Numbered from the stretch's first letter, positions 47,054-56,004 are shown. The stretch is 64,000 bases of DNA from JADLHS01 sp964561105 (GCA_964561105.1 CAZLOH010000010.1:47321-111320), one strand, 5' to 3'. A program made the numbers and translations. The notes: generated from the letters alone by a model not told the origin.

Positions 47054-47425
47054 TTATCCGGCCTGGTCGCCGCGGTAAATGGCCTTCGCCGTGCAAGTCT
47101 CCGCCACCACCACTTCGGTCAGCAGCGGCAGCCTGGGCTTGAGCTTCCGCCAAATCCAAGCCGCGATGACTTCGCTGGTCGGATTCTCCAATCCGCGAAT
47201 CTCGTTCAAATGCCGGTGATCGAGCTTTTCCCAGATCAGACGAAATGCCTTGGAGATGTCGGCGTAATCCATGAGCCAGCCCAGTTTCGGATCGCACTCG
47301 CCGGCCACCACGATTTCCACCTTGAAACTGTGACCATGCAACCGCCGGCATTTGTGTGTCTTCGGCAACCGCGGCAACCAATGCGCCGCTTCAAATTGAA
47401 ATGATTTCCGCAATTCGATTCTCAT
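47054..47425 (-). CDS. queD: 6-carboxytetrahydropterin synthase (QueD/PTPS family)
   Basis: A 123-residue enzyme of the pyruvoyl-tetrahydropterin synthase fold, which makes the preQ0 precursor for queuosine. The zinc His residues are visible in FEAAHWL and LHGHSFKVEIVV; the catalytic Cys lies in THKCRRLHGH. The block MDYADISKAF and LDHRHLNEI are typical. It lies 6 bp after luxC and 13 bp before apbE. The other que genes are not here. Confidence 0.93.
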   Translation of the reverse strand: MRIELRKSFQFEAAHWLPRLPKTHKCRRLHGHSFKVEIVVAGECDPKLGWLMDYADISKAFRLIWEKLDHRHLNEIRGLENPTSEVIAAWIWRKLKPRLPLLTEVVVAETCTAKAIYRGDQAG

Positions 47426-47431
47426 ACTTTT

Positions 47432-48793
47432 TCACTGTTCCCAATCCATCCACGTCACCAAGTCTCCCAACGCCGGCCGGGCATCGTGCCGCCAGGTCAA
47501 CGGCGGATTTTGCATCTGCCCCAGCGGACACACTCGCGCCACCCCCCAGCGCGCCAGTTGCTGCGCCAACGCTGCCGCCTGGTCCTCGGGCGCCGCCAGT
47601 CCAACCGTCGAAACCATTCCGCGCAGCTCGTCCGCCCCCCGCAGGGCGCTCGCCAAATCCGGCGTTCCTTTCACGTAAACGAAGCGATGCAGGCACGACG
47701 CCTGGAATTTTGGGTCCGCTTCATAGACCACGGTCCACGCCGTCGAATGCTCGCTGCACCACATCCGCGTGTCGGGCGAGTGGGCGGCGCGCACCTCGTA
47801 AAATGCGCGTCGGGATGCGATGGTCGAGGCGAGTTCCACGGGCAACGCTCCGCGCGGCTCCTCCGCTTCGCGCCGTTCGAGTTCCTCCGCCAGCAGCGCG
47901 GCGAATTGTTCGGCCGACACGCCGCCCCCATGCTCGACATAGATGACGTGCGGCGAGAGACAACCGAGTTGATTCCACGCCACCACGTCCGTGGCCGCCT
48001 GCTGGACCACTCGCCGATCTCGGAATCCCGACAACGCCCCGCTCGCCACAAACCCAAAACTCACCCGATGTCCGTAGCCAAGGAATCGAACCTTGGAAGG
48101 CAACTTCGCACGGACCGCCGCCAGCGTTTGGTTGTCACCGGTGGCCGTCACGCAATCCGCCTCGGCCAACAGCGCCTGTTCCAGAGCGGCTTCTCCGCCG
48201 CGCCACTCGGCCAGTTCCAGACACGCCCCCAGTTTGTGGTCCGCGTCGTAAATCGAATGTGCAAACAATCGCGGCAGAAACGACGTGCCCCGCGCGCATT
48301 TCACAAACTGCGCCGACCGTGTCAACAACCCCAGCACCATGCTCATCAGGGTTGGATTTGGAATATTCCCGGCCGCAATGTGAACGAGAAACTCCGGTCC
48401 CGCCGCGAACGCCGCGCGCTGCCCGCGTTCTTCCACGCCGGCGGCCACCAGTTCATCCAGCCGTTTCGCGTGTCCGAGGTCCTGGGTGAGCAGCGCGTGC
48501 AAATTTTCCCGCGTGAGTTGACGGAAGAAATGATCCAGCCCGACCGCGAGCGTGTGGCGCGCAAAACCCGTCACCTGCGGTCTTTGGTTGAGCGCCAGTT
48601 TGCGAAACGGATACGCCTCGTTCAGCCAGTTGCCCGCCACCTCGGAGATCAACCCAACCAGCGCGTGCGTCGAACGCGCGGCGAGGTATTGTTCGCGATT
48701 GTGCTTCAACGTCGCGCACGCCTCCGCGACCATCTGCGGTGTGAGCGCCGCTTCGGACGGCAAATCCGCGAGGAAATAGTTTGGCAGGTTCAT
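47432..48793 (-). CDS. luxC: Acyl-CoA/acyl-protein reductase, LuxC family
   Basis: A 453-residue NADPH-dependent fatty acyl reductase that yields long-chain aldehydes. The family pattern is clear: FLVHIAAGNIPNPTLMSMVL, KCARGTSFLPRLFAHSI, ADCVTATGDNQTLAAVR, FLGYGHRVSFGFV and the nucleophile Cys in WNQLGCLSPHVIYVEHGGGV. There is no luciferase gene, so a lipid or secondary-metabolite role is likely. The ATG at 48793 is preferred to one 12 codons upstream. It follows luxE by 14 bp. Confidence 0.9.
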   Translation of the reverse strand: MNLPNYFLADLPSEAALTPQMVAEACATLKHNREQYLAARSTHALVGLISEVAGNWLNEAYPFRKLALNQRPQVTGFARHTLAVGLDHFFRQLTRENLHALLTQDLGHAKRLDELVAAGVEERGQRAAFAAGPEFLVHIAAGNIPNPTLMSMVLGLLTRSAQFVKCARGTSFLPRLFAHSIYDADHKLGACLELAEWRGGEAALEQALLAEADCVTATGDNQTLAAVRAKLPSKVRFLGYGHRVSFGFVASGALSGFRDRRVVQQAATDVVAWNQLGCLSPHVIYVEHGGGVSAEQFAALLAEELERREAEEPRGALPVELASTIASRRAFYEVRAAHSPDTRMWCSEHSTAWTVVYEADPKFQASCLHRFVYVKGTPDLASALRGADELRGMVSTVGLAAPEDQAAALAQQLARWGVARVCPLGQMQNPPLTWRHDARPALGDLVTWMDWEQ

Positions 48794-48807
48794 GACGCAG
48801 GGAAAGT

Positions 48808-50058
48808 TCAAGTTGCCAGCAACGAACATCCGCGCGGCTCGGCCAGTTTCGCCCGGCCCATCAGTTCAAACCCGTCGCCGCGCCGCACGGCCAGATCCTC
48901 CGTTTTAAGCGCCAGCGCCGAAAATACATTGGCCAGATCGAACACCCGCAGCAAACCCGTTTCGCCTTCAGCCACCTCCCGCCCCGTCTCCGGCGAAATC
49001 ACCCGCGTCCGTGCCCAGGGCGGAAAACGGAAGCGGCGCTCCGAACCCGGGACTTGGAACTCGGAACCTGAAACCCGATCATACGCCTGCGAGCTCAGCT
49101 CACTCATTCCGTATTCACAAACGATGTTCGCGCGCGACACTCCCAACCGCTCCGTGATGAGCGCGTGCAAGTCCGACTTCGACATTTCGCGTGAGCGACC
49201 CTTGTAACCGCCCGTCTCCATCACTCGCGAGCCGGCGGGCAATTGCAGGCGAAGATTACGCGCCTTGAGCTCATCCAGCAGATGCACGAACGAAAACGCC
49301 GTTCCCAAAATCAGAAGTGGCCGTTCGCAGCCGCCGGTGTCGGGAGACGGGTTGGCCCTGCGCGCCGTTTCCACCTCCTTACGTCGGTGGCTACCACTTA
49401 GCGCTGCGAACGCCGCATCAAAATCCAAAGTCCACGCCCCATCCGCCTCCACGCGGCCAGCGAACACGTTTCCATCTGCACCGAGCTTTCGTCGTATCAC
49501 TTCAAACATGTGAACCAACGATGAATGTGGCGCTTGCTCCGGCGGCGGCGTGAGGCTCAACAGCCTTGGCGTAGCGGCCGACGTAACGAGGCCCTGACTT
49601 GTTGGCTGAGCTAAAGTGAGCCTCCTTAAGTCGGCTGCCACGCTTGCTTCAAACCACGCCCACAGCGACGCCTCGTAAATCTCCAGTGACTCCGCACTGT
49701 GAAAATGTCGGCTTGGTCGCTGCGCCGTCGTGCCGCTGGAATGGAAGACGGCTGTGCGTTGAGCGTTCGGGAGGCAACTGAGTTCCAGCTCCTTGAACGC
49801 CGTAGTTGGCACCGCGGGAATCTCCGTCCAATGCGTCACCGCATTCGGCGTCACCCCGCGCGCCTCGCAAAATCTCCGATACGGCTCATTGGCGGTGAAC
49901 TGGAGCGCAAACAACACCAGTGCCATTCCGTTAAACTCCACGTCGGCGTGCGCGGCCAGGGCTTGAGCGGAAGCAGCGTCGAGCGCGACCAGCTCCTCAA
50001 TGGAGAAGTCCATAAACGCCCGCAGGCGCGCGGCGAAGATTGAAAGCTCGGATGACAT
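48808..50058 (-). CDS. luxE: Acyl-protein synthetase, LuxE family, with in-frame palindromic insertions
   Basis: A 416-residue acyl-activating enzyme that hands an acyl group to LuxC. Family blocks are FHSSGTTAQRPSRHFHS, SLVHMFEVIRRKLGADG, ILGTAFSFVHLLDEL, SRVMETGGYKGRSREMSK and CEYGMSELSSQAYD. Two family A palindromic elements lie inside the frame and code for VAADLRRLTLAQPTSQGLVT and the stretch around HRRKEVETARRANPSPDT. A simple-repeat insert gives SGSEFQVPGSERRF near residue 340. Without them the length is close to other LuxE proteins. It is the first gene of the luxE-luxC-queD-apbE operon. Confidence 0.88.
   Translation of the reverse strand: MSSELSIFAARLRAFMDFSIEELVALDAASAQALAAHADVEFNGMALVLFALQFTANEPYRRFCEARGVTPNAVTHWTEIPAVPTTAFKELELSCLPNAQRTAVFHSSGTTAQRPSRHFHSAESLEIYEASLWAWFEASVAADLRRLTLAQPTSQGLVTSAATPRLLSLTPPPEQAPHSSLVHMFEVIRRKLGADGNVFAGRVEADGAWTLDFDAAFAALSGSHRRKEVETARRANPSPDTGGCERPLLILGTAFSFVHLLDELKARNLRLQLPAGSRVMETGGYKGRSREMSKSDLHALITERLGVSRANIVCEYGMSELSSQAYDRVSGSEFQVPGSERRFRFPPWARTRVISPETGREVAEGETGLLRVFDLANVFSALALKTEDLAVRRGDGFELMGRAKLAEPRGCSLLAT
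49327..49396 (-). repeat. Palindromic element, family A (about 70 bp), inside luxE
   Basis: The right arm CTTACGTCGGTGGCTACC is well kept; the left arm GCAGCCGCCGGTGTCGGGAG is more diverged. The reading frame of luxE stays open through it. Confidence 0.7.
49571..49641 (-). repeat. Palindromic element, family A (71 bp), inside luxE
   Basis: Arms GTAGCGGCCGACGTAACGAG and CTCCTTAAGTCGGCTGCCAC. It interrupts the LuxE region between WFEAS and LSLTPPPEQAPHSS without breaking the frame. Confidence 0.85.
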
Positions 50059-50211
50059 CGCGGTTTTTATTTGCAGGCTGGTTTTCCGCCACAGCCTGAG
50101 CCGACAGCCTAATCAGAATGTGGCCGACGGCAATTGAATTCCCCTCACCTGCCGTTGCAGGTTTGGGAGGCGTTGCAACTTGCAACACTGGCCGCGCGTT
50201 GGAACCGCGAG

Positions 50212-50286
50212 CGGAGCGCCGGTCTCCGACCCGGCGCGGTGCGGCTGCCGGCCATGTTCGCGCCGGATCAGAGATCGGCGCTCCGA
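50212..50286. repeat. Palindromic element, family B (75 bp), intergenic
   Basis: CGGAGCGCCGGTCTCCGACC at the left and GATCAGAGATCGGCGCTCCG at the right. It has the same length and ends as insertion 4 of mutY. It fills part of the 263-bp gap between the luxE start and the peroxiredoxin stop. Confidence 0.85.
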
Positions 50287-50321
50287 TTCGAGGTGGGTCG
50301 GGCGTACCCGCGAGCCGCTGC

Positions 50322-50945
50322 TTACTCAGGTTTCAACTTCCCCACGAACCTGGAAATTTCAGTCAGATGCGTGTCGGCGTTGGGAGAATCGGTCACATGC
50401 AGGATTTTGCCATCCCTGCCAATCAGAAAGCTCACGCGACGGGCCATGTTTTTGCCGCTCATCCGCACGCCGTAGGCATCCGCAATCTGGCCGGCCGGAT
50501 CCGTCAGCAGCGTGAAGTTGAGATTATGCCTGGCCACGAACTGCTGGTGGCTCGCGGCGCTGTCGAAACTCACACCCACCACTTCCACGTTCGCGTGCTT
50601 CAGGCCGGACATGCGATCGCGCAAGCCGCAGGCTTCCTTGGTGCAGCCCGGGGTTTCATCCTTGGGATAGAAATAGAGCAGCACCAGCTTCTTGCCGCGC
50701 GCGTCGGCGAGCTTCCAGGTCTTGCCGTCCTGGGTCTGGCCGGCGAACAGGGGCGCCGAGCTGCCCACCGCAGGTTTTGTGGTCGCCTGCCCGAAGACAC
50801 CCAGTGTGCTCATCCCGAGCACGAGCACACCGACCGTCAAGATTTTCAGGACTATCTGGTAGTACCCGACGTAACGAGGCGGGACGCTGGGGGTCATCCG
50901 CCTCGTCATCTCAGCGGCCACGGAAGTTTTGGAATCTATGTTCAT
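50322..50945 (-). CDS. Peroxiredoxin (Bcp/PrxQ type), membrane-anchored or exported
   Basis: A 207-residue thiol peroxidase. The peroxidatic and resolving cysteines are both in DETPGCTKEACGLRD, five residues apart as in Bcp/PrxQ. Other blocks are KLVLLYFYPK and RRVSFLIGRDGKI. A hydrophobic segment (VLKILTVGVLVLGMSTLGVF) serves as signal or anchor. The residues before it (SVAAEMTRRMTPSVPPRYVG) are encoded by a family A palindromic element, so the natural start may have been nearer the signal. It is 19 bp downstream of the FMN reductase gene. Confidence 0.9.
   Translation of the reverse strand: MNIDSKTSVAAEMTRRMTPSVPPRYVGYYQIVLKILTVGVLVLGMSTLGVFGQATTKPAVGSSAPLFAGQTQDGKTWKLADARGKKLVLLYFYPKDETPGCTKEACGLRDRMSGLKHANVEVVGVSFDSAASHQQFVARHNLNFTLLTDPAGQIADAYGVRMSGKNMARRVSFLIGRDGKILHVTDSPNADTHLTEISRFVGKLKPE
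50859..50921 (-). repeat. Palindromic element, family A (63 bp), in the 5' end of the peroxiredoxin gene
   Basis: Arms GTAGTACCCGACGTAACGAG and CCTCGTCATCTCAGCGGCCA. It codes for the N-terminal extension ahead of the signal segment. Confidence 0.82.
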
Positions 50946-50964
50946 GGGATTGGATTTGATTGGT

Positions 50965-51519
50965 TCAACCGCGCAACTTCACGCCCCGCAGTTTCTCGGT
51001 GAAGGTGACGAATCCGTCCGCTTGTTTCTTCAAACGCCCGACCAGTTCCGCGTCCCGCAGGCGGCCTTGGTCGTCCAGGAGGTTGTTGATCTGCGGCAAA
51101 AACACGCGCTCGGGATAGAGGTAGGCATTGCGATAGCCAAAGATGGCCTGCAACTGCTCGACCGGCCGCAACGCGCCCCAGACACCGGCCGCCACGCCCG
51201 TGAAACAAACCGGTCGTCGCTCAAAACTCTCCGGGAACTTGAGCATGTCTATGAAATACTTGAGCACACCGGGCACGCTGCCGTTGTATTCGGGCGTCAC
51301 GACGTGCAAACCCGCCGAGTGCAACACCGCGTCGGCAAATGGCTGGAAGGACCGGGGCTTCTCGGCATAGCTGGTCGGAGAAAAAATTTCCGGCGGCAAT
51401 TGCGCCAGGTCCAGCACGCGCAACGGCGTCTGGAGTTCCTGGTAAATTTCCCCCACCTGGGTGGCCACCTTGCGCGCGTTGCTACCCGGGCGATTCGTGC
51501 CCACAATCAGTACGATCAC
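50965..51519 (-). CDS. NAD(P)H-dependent FMN reductase family protein
   Basis: A 184-residue flavodoxin-fold reductase. The phosphate-binding loop VGTNRPGSNARKVA, the flavin-contacting VVTPEYNGSVPGVLKYFID and GVAAGVWGALRPVEQLQ are typical of the SsuE/ChrR-like family. It reduces flavin, quinone or related substrates. It is the first gene of a pair with the peroxiredoxin, which hints at an oxidative-stress role. Confidence 0.9.
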   Translation of the reverse strand: MIVLIVGTNRPGSNARKVATQVGEIYQELQTPLRVLDLAQLPPEIFSPTSYAEKPRSFQPFADAVLHSAGLHVVTPEYNGSVPGVLKYFIDMLKFPESFERRPVCFTGVAAGVWGALRPVEQLQAIFGYRNAYLYPERVFLPQINNLLDDQGRLRDAELVGRLKKQADGFVTFTEKLRGVKLRG

Positions 51520-51612
51520 GGCGCAACTCTAGGCGAACAACGACCATGGGCAAGCGTCGAGCGGGAAATCTTGTTTACTTCGCGGCCGGGGAAAATATAG
51601 TGGGCGGCGGTG

Positions 51613-51699
51613 GCCAGCGTGGCGGAATTGGCAGACGCGCTAGACTCAAAATCTGGTACTCGGAAGAGTGTGTGGGTTCGACCCCCTCCGCTGGCACCA
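51613..51699 (+). tRNA. tRNA-Leu(CAA)
   Basis: Acceptor GCCAGCG/CGCTGGC, anticodon loop CTCAAAA (CAA), long variable arm, GGTTCGACCCC T-arm and an encoded 3' CCA. Confidence 0.93.
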
Positions 51700-52105
51700 A
51701 CTCATTCATTGGCGCCGCCCTCCCGAACCACCCCAGCCCGAGTTTGACCCGTTATCCCGCCGACGTGTCACAACGCTGACATGCTTTAAGGCTCCCAGCG
51801 GGTTTCGGCCTCCGTGCGAACCCGTTTTCTCCCGAGGCAAAACTCGCGCGGCGCACAGATTTGGCCGGGCGCGTCCCGGCGGCACGCAAGCTGCGAAACT
51901 CGCCCCGTGGCTAAAAGGAGGCCCTATGTTGAAATGTCGAACGGTGTGGTCAAAATCAGTGACTCGTCCGCTGCGGAATTCCGTGGTTACCGTTTCCGCG
52001 AGTACTGTCGGCACACGCTGAACCCCACGTCCAACCGTTACCGGATGTTCAATCACAATCCTCCACTGGCCCTGCGTTAATCACCTGATTTCACCTGACT
52101 CAAAT
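51700..52105. other. GC-rich intergenic region with possible small ORFs
   Basis: This is the 406-bp region between tRNA-Leu and the coiled-coil gene. A strong Shine-Dalgarno (AGGAGG near 51918) precedes an ATG at 51926 that opens a 31-codon frame (MLKCRTVWSKSVTRPLRNSV and so on, stop at 52021) and an ATG at 51934 in another frame running to 52080. Either could be a leader or small protein. The GC-rich stretch before it can form hairpins, but I could not match a known riboswitch. Confidence 0.35.
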
Positions 52106-55100
52106 ATGAATAATCCCATCCCAAACAATTCCTCTCCCACCCCCGCCGCGGCCATCGCAGCGGATGGCGGCTTTTCTCCGTGGCAACGGCTGAAACGCAA
52201 ACGCATCTCGTACCTGACGCTGCCGTTGCTCTGCATGGCGACCGTGACCGAGTTCGTGATTCTGGCGACCGGCTGGAAATACCAGCAGGTGGTCTGTCTG
52301 CCCAAGGGGATGGGCGTCACGTTTCTTGGCATCGGGCCGATCGGTGCGACGATCCTGGCGGTGGAGTTACTCAAGCTGCCACTGGCCATCTGGACCGCCT
52401 CACGGCACGGCTGGCAAAAGAGCTTCATGCTGCTCGTCGGCCTGCCGCTCATCTGCGTGCTGACCTTCCAGTTGGTCAAGGACATGGCCGTCTATGAAAT
52501 GGGCGTGGCCATGGCGCCCGCCACGGAGATGCTCGAAAAAGCCGCCGCCGAGGACCTCAAGATCGCCCAACTCAAAGGTGAGCTGGCGGCCATCGAACAG
52601 AAAAAGACGGATCGCGAAAGCAAACTCGCCGAGCTGGCCGCGAAGAAAACCAAGGCCAAGGCCGATCTGGCGGAAGCGCTCAAACGCAATGACGAATCGC
52701 GCCAGGACGCCATCAGCCTGACCGAATACCAGAAGAAGGAATTGTCCGAGGAAACCACCCGGCAGGCCAACATCACCAAGCAGTTTAACGAGGACGCCGA
52801 CAAGCTCACCAAGGAAATCGCCGAGCTGCGCGCCCGGCGCGAAGCCGAATTGCCGCGCGCCACCAAGTGGAACGCCGAGGAGGCCCGCATCGAAAACATC
52901 TACAAGGCCAAGCTGGCGGATTACACGAACAAGAAGAAGCAGTACGAAAAGGACAAGCTCGAGTACGATCACGCCAGCTTCTTGATGCGCCAGGTGATGC
53001 GCGAACCGGTTGACCCGGGCGTGCCGCCGGAGCGCATCGTCAACACCATCCTCAAGCCCACGATGCTGACGGAGATTGACGAACAGATCAAAACCAAGGA
53101 AGCCGAGCTGCTCTCCGTCAATAACAAGCGCCGCGACCGGATTGCCCAGGTGGGCGACAGCGCCCAGCAGCTCCGCAAGGATTTCGACACCCGCTCCCGC
53201 GCCAAGCGCGAGGAAGCCGACCGCAAACGCGATGACCTGCTGGCCGCCCAGACCAAGCTGGAAGCCGAATGGAAAGCCGAGGAGAAGCAGGTGGATCAAG
53301 ACGTGGCGACGGCCGTCCAGAAGGTGGACGGGCTGCGGGCGGAAATTGATGCGGCCCAGAAGAAAGCCGATGCCTATTACGAGGAACGGGAGGCTGACAT
53401 CCGCAAAACCCAGGTGCATCGGATCGCGACCACGGTTGAAATCGTGCGCGGCCTGCTCATGGGCGAACGCCCCGCTTCCATCAAGTCCACCGCCAAGGAA
53501 CGCGGTGACATCCTCACCGACCAGATCAGCATGGTGCGCATCTCGGTTTATCCGGTGCTGGCCTTCATTGTCGCCTTCCTCCCGACGTTGATGGTGGAAA
53601 TCGGTTTCTCCACCGTGTTTGAACGGGAGCCCGTGCCCGGCCAGCGCCCGCCCCACCGGCTCGGACTCTTCGGCCGCGGCTTGCATCAACTCTACATTCG
53701 CGCCGGCCGGCACAAGATTCTGCGCGCCGAACGCCTTGCCCGCGAAGTCTCCGGCCAGATCGCCGCCCGCGATCGCGCCCTGACGGAAACCAAGGCCGGC
53801 GCGGAAAAGGCGTTGGCGGAGAAAGACGCCGCGTTGCAAGCCGCGCAGACTGACGCCGTGGCCGCCGCCACCGCGCACGAAGAACAATTGAAGTGGCAGC
53901 AAGCCGAGCACGAGGAGCAAGTCAAGCAGAAGGAAGGCGAGTGGGTCGCCAAGTTCGCCGGCCTGGCGGATTCGCTCAACCGGTCGGTGTCCGAGAAAGA
54001 CGCGTTACGCGACTTCCAGCAGACCGAAATTGAACGCCAGGTGCAACTCCGCCAGAACGCCTGGTCGGATCGCATCACGCAGTTGCGCCATGACCTGGAC
54101 GCCCAGCGCACCTCGCATGAAAAAGAGCGCGCGGCGCTGATCGAGGAACATCGCCAGAAACTGACGGCGGTTTCGGAAGATTGCCAGACCCAGATCGTGC
54201 AGGCCCGTCGTCAGGCGGCGGACGCCGAACTGGCCGCGCAGGAAGCCACGGCCCGGATGTCGTACGAATTGACGGAAGCCCGGGACGCCAGCGAAGCCGC
54301 GCGGACGCAACTGGAACGGCAGTCGGAATCGCTCACGCTCAAACTCACCCAGGCGCGGGAAGAAACCGCGCGGGAAATGGACAAGGCTCTGCGGCAGGAA
54401 CGGCATCGGCTGGAGCGCCTGCAGATGGAGGCCGGCAAGACTTTGCGGCAACGCAACGAGGAGTTTGATCGCCAGGTCAAACAACGCGAACAAGAGTTGA
54501 CCCTCGCCTTTGAAGCCCGGCAGGCGAAGGAACAGGCCCGGTTCGAACAGGAACTGCACCATCGCGAAGAGGAATTCGAGCGTCAGTTGGAAGCCCGGGG
54601 ACGCGAAGTCGAAGCGCGCTGGGCGCAGGACGCGCAACAACAGGAGGAGACCGTCATGATCCGCCTCAAGCAGCGCGATCAGGAATTGACCACCAAGGCC
54701 GCACAGGAGTTGCGACGCCGCGAGTCCGAGCTGGAACGCCAGCTCGAAGCCCAGCAACGTGAGGCGGAATCGCGTTTGAAACAGGAGTTGCAAGCGAAAG
54801 AGCTGACCTTGCAAGCCCGGCTCAAACAACGCGAACAGGAATTGGCTGCCAAGGCCGTCGCGCGCGAAACAGAATTGCAAAACCAGTGGGCCGCTGACAC
54901 CCGCCTCCGCGAAGAGGAATGGGAACGCCAGACCGAAGCCCGCGTCCGCGCTGCGGAAGCGCGGCTGGGCCAGGAGGCGCGGCAGAAGGACGAACTGTTT
55001 GAAGTCAAACTCCGCCAGCGCGAGCAGCAGCTTCGGGCCGAGTTTGAAGCTCAGCAGGCCGAACTCGAGACGCAGACCCAGCACTTCCATCGCCGCCGGG

Positions 55101-55555
55101 AGGAAGAGTCCGCCGATGCCGGCCAACGCGCGCTGCGCGAACTGGAAGTCCAGTTGCGCCAGGAGATGCAGTTGAAGGAGGAGGCCACTCAGTTCAAGGC
55201 CCGGCAACGGGAGCAGGAATTGCAGGCGCAGCTCAATGCGCAAGCCGAATCGCACAAACAGGCTCAACAGCAATGGGAGACGGAGCTGGACGTCATGCGC
55301 CGCAACCTCGAACCGCTCAACGACCTGGTGGCCCGCACCGAGCAGGAGCGCGACGAGGCCCGGGAATCCGCCCTCGAGAACGCCAACCGGGTGGAAGCGA
55401 TGGAAAAGAAGTTTGCCGAGGCGTCGTCATTCCTCTCCGGTTGGAAAAATGGGAATGGCAATGGCAACGGCAATGGTAACGGCAAAGCCTCGTCCAAGGC
55501 CGGTCGAGACGTGCTCCAGGCGAGTCGCGCGGTTCTCGCCGCCGGGGAGCGATGA
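52106..55555 (+). CDS. Large membrane-anchored coiled-coil protein of unknown function
   Basis: A 1149-residue protein with three N-terminal hydrophobic segments (about residues 37-53, 68-95 and 104-125) and one near residue 475 (ISVYPVLAFIVAFLPTLMVE). Between and after them are very long, charged coiled coils, about 320 residues before the last helix and about 570 after it. The second rod has a repeating (L/R)KQREQEL(A/T) pattern rich in Glu, Gln and Arg. The C-terminus has an NGNGNGNGNGNG tract. No catalytic motif is seen. It may be a filament- or scaffold-forming envelope protein; I do not recognise a family. It stands alone between tRNA-Leu and a terminator. Confidence 0.85.
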   Translation: MNNPIPNNSSPTPAAAIAADGGFSPWQRLKRKRISYLTLPLLCMATVTEFVILATGWKYQQVVCLPKGMGVTFLGIGPIGATILAVELLKLPLAIWTASRHGWQKSFMLLVGLPLICVLTFQLVKDMAVYEMGVAMAPATEMLEKAAAEDLKIAQLKGELAAIEQKKTDRESKLAELAAKKTKAKADLAEALKRNDESRQDAISLTEYQKKELSEETTRQANITKQFNEDADKLTKEIAELRARREAELPRATKWNAEEARIENIYKAKLADYTNKKKQYEKDKLEYDHASFLMRQVMREPVDPGVPPERIVNTILKPTMLTEIDEQIKTKEAELLSVNNKRRDRIAQVGDSAQQLRKDFDTRSRAKREEADRKRDDLLAAQTKLEAEWKAEEKQVDQDVATAVQKVDGLRAEIDAAQKKADAYYEEREADIRKTQVHRIATTVEIVRGLLMGERPASIKSTAKERGDILTDQISMVRISVYPVLAFIVAFLPTLMVEIGFSTVFEREPVPGQRPPHRLGLFGRGLHQLYIRAGRHKILRAERLAREVSGQIAARDRALTETKAGAEKALAEKDAALQAAQTDAVAAATAHEEQLKWQQAEHEEQVKQKEGEWVAKFAGLADSLNRSVSEKDALRDFQQTEIERQVQLRQNAWSDRITQLRHDLDAQRTSHEKERAALIEEHRQKLTAVSEDCQTQIVQARRQAADAELAAQEATARMSYELTEARDASEAARTQLERQSESLTLKLTQAREETAREMDKALRQERHRLERLQMEAGKTLRQRNEEFDRQVKQREQELTLAFEARQAKEQARFEQELHHREEEFERQLEARGREVEARWAQDAQQQEETVMIRLKQRDQELTTKAAQELRRRESELERQLEAQQREAESRLKQELQAKELTLQARLKQREQELAAKAVARETELQNQWAADTRLREEEWERQTEARVRAAEARLGQEARQKDELFEVKLRQREQQLRAEFEAQQAELETQTQHFHRRREEESADAGQRALRELEVQLRQEMQLKEEATQFKARQREQELQAQLNAQAESHKQAQQQWETELDVMRRNLEPLNDLVARTEQERDEARESALENANRVEAMEKKFAEASSFLSGWKNGNGNGNGNGNGKASSKAGRDVLQASRAVLAAGER

Positions 55556-55647
55556 TCTCCCGTTGTTCCGTCGCGCTTCCGCGTTTCAAGTGCGCGGCCG
55601 CGATTGATGGAACAACGCCGTGAGAAACCGTGGTTGTGGTTGCAACT

Positions 55648-55684
55648 GGGAGAGGCCGCCCGCCGGCCTCTCCCAACGGTTTTT
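55648..55684 (+). terminator. Rho-independent terminator after the coiled-coil gene
   Basis: A perfect 11-bp stem GGGAGAGGCCG / CGGCCTCTCCC with a 5-base loop, followed by AACGGTTTTT. Confidence 0.85.
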
Positions 55685-56004
55685 GGGAACGACGATTTTG
55701 GCGGCGCTCACCGGCTGCCTCGTTGTTATCATTTCTTTCGACACTCACCCACCAGGCTAAAGCCACGGTGTAAATCAGGCGACCAGGAACGCAATCGAGT
55801 TCGCATCACCAGCTAGTTCCACCATGACGCGAACCCTTGACGCTCACCCGTCGAATGGTCAAAGTCACCTGTGCCCCACGTATCACGACGACTGAATTTG
55901 CGGAGGCCGAAACGCTTCTCCCGCCGGCCTGTGTGGGCGCGGCCCCGACAATCCGCCTTCCAGAATCACTCGCTCGGCCGGTACATGCCCACTGAGCCAC
56001 GGGT
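55685..56004. other. Intergenic region, no gene seen
   Basis: About 320 bp between the terminator and the membrane/TPR gene. Small open frames on both strands have no family-like content and no ribosome binding sites. It presumably contains the promoter of the following gene. Confidence 0.5.

Noticed and set aside
51750..51925. Possible cyclic-di-GMP (GEMM) riboswitch before the small ORF
   Set aside because: Fragments such as GAGGCAAA and CACGCAAG occur, but the order of conserved blocks and the receptor helix do not fit the consensus.
52400..55273. Long minus-strand frames rich in Leu, Phe and Gly opposite the coiled-coil gene
   Set aside because: Antisense of a Glu/Gln/Arg-rich coiled coil; composition and lack of a start context show they are shadows.
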